Source: Malachius bipustulatus
Taxonomy: Eukaryota > Arthropoda > Insecta > Coleoptera > Melyridae
NCBI GenBank assembly: GCA_910589415.1
Contig: OU342639.1
Coordinates: forward strand, 23,940,268 to 24,004,267
Direction: 5' to 3'
Length of the DNA stretch: 64,000 nt
Below are positions 59,301 through 64,000 of the stretch, piece by piece. Within the stretch, counting starts at the first letter, position 1. Every line of letters starts with the position of its first letter. The position numbers were made by a program, and so were the translations under genes. The notes under the pieces are model-generated. The model saw only the letters and a list, made by a program, of their open reading frames with translations. It made no database searches and had not been told where the DNA came from.

Positions 59301-62082
59301 TTCATTACAAACAGAAAAATCCTCTAAGTTTTTGTGGCAATCAAAATCCAACTATTCCAAACATTTATCTACATATTTTAATGGATTCCTATCCAAATAT
59401 CTTTCATGGAATATATCCTTTAATAAGTTGGTACTATCACTATGTGGGAAAACCCAAACCGTTCACGACGCCGTCTCCTCCCTGCAGACAACAATGTGTT
59501 CGCGTCGGTTTGGTCCTGGAAGCAGCTTCTTGGGCCGCTGCTTGACAAATGAGAATCTCGACATCTCTAGACATTCTAGCAAACCAAGCTGGGCTATCAC
59601 CATGCTACCTCTATTAATTTAGAGCTCTCGCTTTGTGGTAGTTGCCAAGGGTCCCACATAGCATTCAACCAGCAGTGACTAGTCTATCTTTAGTTAAGTG
59701 CAGCAGTTAGATTTAAATAAATCATCAAACCTACTATGCCCAACAAGGCATCAACGAAACCCAAATGATATCAAATATTTATAAACAAATGTTATCGCCC
59801 AAAAGCGGCCAAACCAAAACCATAACTATTATCGCCCAAAAGCGGCCAAACCAAAACCATATTTATCAACAAATATTATGCCCAAAACGGCTAAACCAAA
59901 ACTATATTTATAAACAAATATTATCAACCAATTATGCCCAAAAGCGGCTAAACGAAAACTATATTTATAACAAACATTGTAAACAAGTTCGCCTAAACGA
60001 GGCCAAACCAAAACCATTTTTTTATAACAAATATTATCAACAATCATGCCCAAAAGCGGCTAAACCAAAACCATATTTATAAACAAATATTACCAACAAT
60101 CATGCCCAAAAGCGGCTAAACCAAAACTATATTTATAAACAAATACTATCAACAATTATGCCCAAAGCGGGTAAACCAAAACTATATTTATAACAAACAT
60201 TATAAACAATTATGCCCAACGAGGCCAAACCAACAGTATATTTTATATCCAATGTGATAAAACCAGCACGCCTAACAAGGCATAAATAAAAATCAAAATA
60301 CCAACATACATACCTATCAGCCCAAGAGGCCCAACAAAAATTATTAAACTTACATCAAAATACCAACAATTATAATGAAATTCTATACCAACCAGACGGC
60401 CAACGAAAACAACATAATTATTCAGCAAATTGCTGCAACGATAAATATAAAATATTCAGCAAATTGCTGCAACGATAAATATAAAACACTCGAGCGCAAA
60501 AGACGTTTCGCAACGTGGGATATTAATTATTTGTCGACCCGGCGTGGTCAATTCGCTACCCTCCGGGCTTGGAGATGTCGTTCTTTTATCTTTCGTCAGG
60601 TGACGGCAGTACTGTTCCCTAAACAATTTGGTTTTCCTTATCCTAACCTGGTCAGATGATTCATTAACAGTGAAACAAACAGGAATAATAGAAGAGAGAG
60701 AGAGAGAGGAAATTAACTTTACAAGTGACGTTAGCACTATAAACCAAACAAATCTAAAACCAATATAAAAGTAGTACCTACCAAAATTGGTAAATGTTAC
60801 AAAGATAACAGGAATATAAAACAGTCCAAAAGAGACTATCATTATAAATAAAATCTCGAACATAATCATAAATAATTATCTCGCAAAAGCGATCCAATCA
60901 AAACTCTATGATTAGGAGATTATCGTATAATTTATAATATCTAATAATCAATTAACACTACCATAATAGCTTCACCGAAGGTGAACTATTCTTTAAGTCT
61001 AAAAAGACAAACTAAATGAATTATTATCAGTCAAGATATTTTCTGATAAACCTAATAAACCAAATAAACAAACATAAGGCGCAATATTTATACTTCTAAG
61101 CTTATGAACCAATCATATTCTGTTACTAAGGTAACCAAAGACACAATGGACTAAGGTCTAATATTTTTATACAAAGAATTTAATAAAAGTGGACTTCAAT
61201 TGAAAGTCAATAAACAAACCTATCAAATATACAAAATCAAACAGGGAAAATTAAACCCTTTAAAGCTAAGCACATTTTTAGTCTTTTTATAAACCTACGA
61301 AAAGTTAACTCGAAAGCACCATACCAATAACACATTATTAATTACAAGTAATTAATTTCAGCAATTAAATCAATGCTCAATTCAGAATAAATTTCGTCTG
61401 TCCTAAAGGCTAATTTAAATACTTGCATTATAATCTCACCTAATCCTACAATAATTATCCAAAGAACTAGGAAAGCCTAGAAACAATAGCAAAGTGCTAA
61501 AACTAAAATGATTAGGTTACTCAGTAACACTCGAGAAGGGGTTACCGATAATGATTACATTATTTTAAAATCACATCGAATGTCAAAATGTTTAAACATC
61601 ATACTCTCCCGAATCTTCTCCTTCTTTTCAGAAATCAAAGGAACCAGAAGACCATCTCAACCTAGAGGATAGAATAGACCAATTAATTATAGACAAATTA
61701 ATTTAGATTTTCAAACAGATCAATGAATCAATTAAAATCAATCAAATTAAAAATTATCATCAAAAGCCAGGGAAACCATTAATTATCAATTCAGTCTAAT
61801 ATTGTTTAAAATCCAGGGAAATCAAAACATTTTTCACGAAACTTGAAAGTAGTGGAAATCGGAGGAAAACTCCTTAACATTGTAAAATCATTTAAAGATT
61901 AAGCTTTTTGAATTAAAATGGTCTGAGAAATGGAGTACTTCTTTTTATTTCTCCCAGCATCACTTCCCATCAAAATGCTTTCGCTCGCCTTAAGGAACCA
62001 GGTCAATTTTTGGTAAGCTTTTCAGGAAGGACAACGGAGATTTCCACCGGGTTTATACAAGACCCCAGTAAGGTACGTTACA
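56330..62082 (+). repeat. 3' LTR, 5,753 bp
   Basis: Near-identical to 45070-50822 at an offset of 11,260. It carries copies of the small ORFs (57068-57244, 57296-57503, 58354-58500) and the hairpin array (59736-61528). In this position the Gag exon copy has no downstream gag to join. Confidence 0.97.
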
Positions 62083-62086
62083 ATTT
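62083..62086. repeat. 4-bp target-site duplication, right
   Basis: ATTT follows the CA of the 3' LTR and matches 45066-45069. Confidence 0.75.
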
Positions 62087-62719
62087 AGAGTCGCATTCGT
62101 TCCATTTAGGTGATAAAATATCCAATATATTTGAACCTAAAACTTGAAAATGACCTCCTTTATTTCGAAGACTCGATCCCAGTTCGATAGAGTTTCCACA
62201 ATAACTGTTTATAAAAAGTTCATATTTTATGTAATTATATGTGACGTATAGAAATGTTTATTCTCTCTAACAACGACAAACTTCATTTATTAAACACTAC
62301 TGGCTGGTTCAACGAAAAGAACACTCAACTTTCCTCATATTTAACATTTAACTTAATTTTCTCAGCGACATAGATATATTTTATTTTCAAGGAGGCAATG
62401 TTCGTCATGTACTCGTTAAAATTCCTTCGTACACATTTTTCAAATTTTGGCTGATATGGCATCGTCCTGTTGATAAAAAGTTATATTATTTTCATTAGTA
62501 CATTGTCGCAAAATGGCATATTGTACCTACTTACATAACGATATTTTCTACTTATTTTACAATAAAAATCCACCTATAAGATAAACGAGGTTAAACAATA
62601 AAGTTAAACGAAGTATTATTCTCACTCTCTAAATGAATTTCCAGCATTACCTATATCTACACTTTTTAATGAGAAATATTAAACGCTCCAATTATTATTA
62701 AACGCATTTACAAACGATA
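62087..62719. other. AT-rich, no recognised gene
   Basis: Nothing identifiable. Confidence 0.35.
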
Positions 62720-63719
62720 TACAGGGTGCACCATGTATCCTTCTCTATATTGCTATCTCCTAACGCTTACAGATACAGGGTCGGTTAAACAAGTCCAAAG
62801 GAGCGCAATTTTGTGGCCATCTCGATTCCGTCGAGACATACAAGATATCTGTGACCGTTCCTGAAATATCCTGAAAAAACTGAAAAATCGAGATTTCTTA
62901 TTTTCCTCATATATTTTTTATTATTTGAGATTAATGAATAATTTTTTGTGGGCTTACATAAGTCGTCAAGAGCTACCCATCTGACATTTCGAAAATTTTC
63001 AAAGCCGACTAGATCTCAGGATTTTCATAGTCAACTTTCGTTTTTCTTATGGCCACCATATTGTTTTTGTTGTTCGGTATAAAAAAAATCATAAAAACTA
63101 AAAATTGTTAAACTTCAAAAAATAAATTAAAACATTTTTTGTTCTTCTTTTTTCTTTATAAAAATACAACTTTTTAGACCGAATTTCATAGATAAATTAA
63201 AAAACCATAAGGCAAGCACTATTTCGGCGTATTTTACAAATGTTGATGTTTTTCGGCCATTTTTTTTTTGGTTTTTCTTTGAAAAAAGAAGAATAAAAAT
63301 TAAAAAAAAATTTTTTCGAAGTTAATTGATTTTTGGTTTCCATTATTTTTTTCATATCGAACGACATAAAAAAACAATATGGCGGCCATAAAAAAAACGA
63401 AAGTTGACTGTGAAAACTCTTGGATCTAGTAGGCCTTGAAAATTTTTGAAATGTCAGATGGATAGCTGTTAACGGCTTATGTAAGCCTACAAAAAATTAT
63501 TTATTCATTTCTAATAATAAAAAAGATATGACGAAAATAAGAAATTTCGATTTTTCAGTTTTTTCAGGATATTTCAGGAACGGTCTCAGATATCTTGCAT
63601 GTTTTGACGAATTCGAGATGGCCATAAAACTGTGCATCTTTTCTCTAATTTAATCGACCCTGTATCTCTTAGCGTTCAGGAGATAGCAATATAGAGAAGG
63701 ATACATGGTGCACCCTGTA
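62720..63719. mobile_element. 1.0-kb foldback with TACAGGGTGCACC ends
   Basis: The left end TACAGGGTGCACCATGTATC and right end GATACATGGTGCACCCTGTA are perfect complements. Inverted similarity runs about 400 bp into each side (caagatatctg/cagatatcttg, tcagatggatagct, gaaagttgact). The terminal TA on each side may be the duplication. Non-coding. Confidence 0.9.
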
Positions 63720-64000
63720 TTATTTGTGTGAATCGGGAGAGTAATATTTTGAATTAATTTTTTTAATTAGTTTTGAAAAATTTTAACTTATTTATTCATT
63801 GTTAATATTTATCTTACATATTGCTGCTCTCGGTAAGACTGCAAGAATCTTGAATCAAATCAAAAAGACTAGATTATATGTATAGAAGATCATTAACATT
63901 TGCTTATTATTGGGAAAGCGTTATTTCTTAGCCCGGATAGTTAATACTCATAATAGTCGTTATTGATCCTATTCACTTCCCAGGATATCTCGTGACGTGC
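63720..64000. other. AT-rich end of window
   Basis: No feature seen. Confidence 0.4.

Larger units (their letters stand above)
45070..62082 (+). mobile_element. Complete 17.0-kb Ty3/gypsy-type LTR retrotransposon with giant LTRs
   Basis: Two direct repeats of 5,753 bp (45070-50822, 56330-62082; offset exactly 11,260) start TG and end CA and flank 5,507 bp of internal sequence. The internal part carries a primer-binding site, gag, pol in PR-RT-RNaseH-IN order and a polypurine tract. No env ORF lies between the pol stop (56003) and the polypurine tract. The LTRs make up 68 percent of the element. Reading the two LTRs side by side I noticed only two substitutions (46879 A / 58139 G; 48735 C / 59995 A), so insertion is recent and the copy may be competent. 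The order RT-RH-IN with DD35E is that of Metaviridae (Ty3/gypsy) rather than copia. Confidence 0.98.

Noticed and set aside
1..64000. CRISPR arrays, operons, rRNA or host protein-coding genes
   Set aside because: No such structure seen; the repeats are eukaryotic transposons and all longer ORFs belong to mobile elements.

Overview
The window looks like AT-rich insect DNA, possibly beetle. The evidence is the arthropod-type transposons (jockey-like and RTE-like LINEs, pogo and Tc1/mariner relatives, many foldback elements ending in TACAGGGTG-like termini), short-intron style splice signals, and no bacterial gene organisation. The species cannot be told from the sequence. I find no host protein-coding gene. 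The window is a transposon landscape with recognisable nested insertions, probably intergenic or intronic. Layout: 1-3.4 kb holds two foldback elements and a diverged 652-bp tandem repeat. The first foldback carries a complete hammerhead-ribozyme fold in each arm. 3.4-14.8 kb is mostly unrecognised AT-rich DNA with an old nested foldback (about 8.0-10.3 kb) that contains a TA-flanked MITE. 15.7-16.2 kb is a broken pogo-type transposase exon. 17.3-20.6 kb is a foldback split by a 5'-truncated LINE with a 16-bp target-site duplication. 24.4-29.3 kb has a tRNA-like SINE head, a mariner-type transposase remnant, and a jockey-like LINE interrupted by a GC-rich LTR-like insert. 32.1-34.4 kb has a decayed DDE transposase and a 1.49-kb element with an 8-bp duplication. 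36.1-42.9 kb has two copies of a 1.2-kb foldback family, a doubly nested foldback, an RTE-like LINE tail and a MITE. 44.1-44.5 kb is a SINE. The dominant feature is a 17,013-bp Ty3/gypsy-type LTR retrotransposon (45070-62082) that looks complete and recently inserted. It has 4-bp ATTT duplications, a primer-binding site, a polypurine tract, intact gag and pol, no env, and two 5,753-bp LTRs in which I noticed only two substitutions. Its organisation is unusual. The gag frame in the internal region has no upstream ATG but begins right after a strong 3' splice site, and a short GC-richer ORF inside the LTR ends at a 5' splice site in exactly the matching phase. This suggests that Gag translation starts in an LTR exon and that a 4,830-nt intron spanning the LTR/internal boundary is removed. 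Gag and Pol are in -1 relation across a canonical GGGAAAC slippery heptamer. The LTR also holds two further small ORFs and a roughly 1.8-kb array of short hairpins whose stem sequences differ while pairing is kept. A last 1-kb foldback (62720-63719) closes the window.
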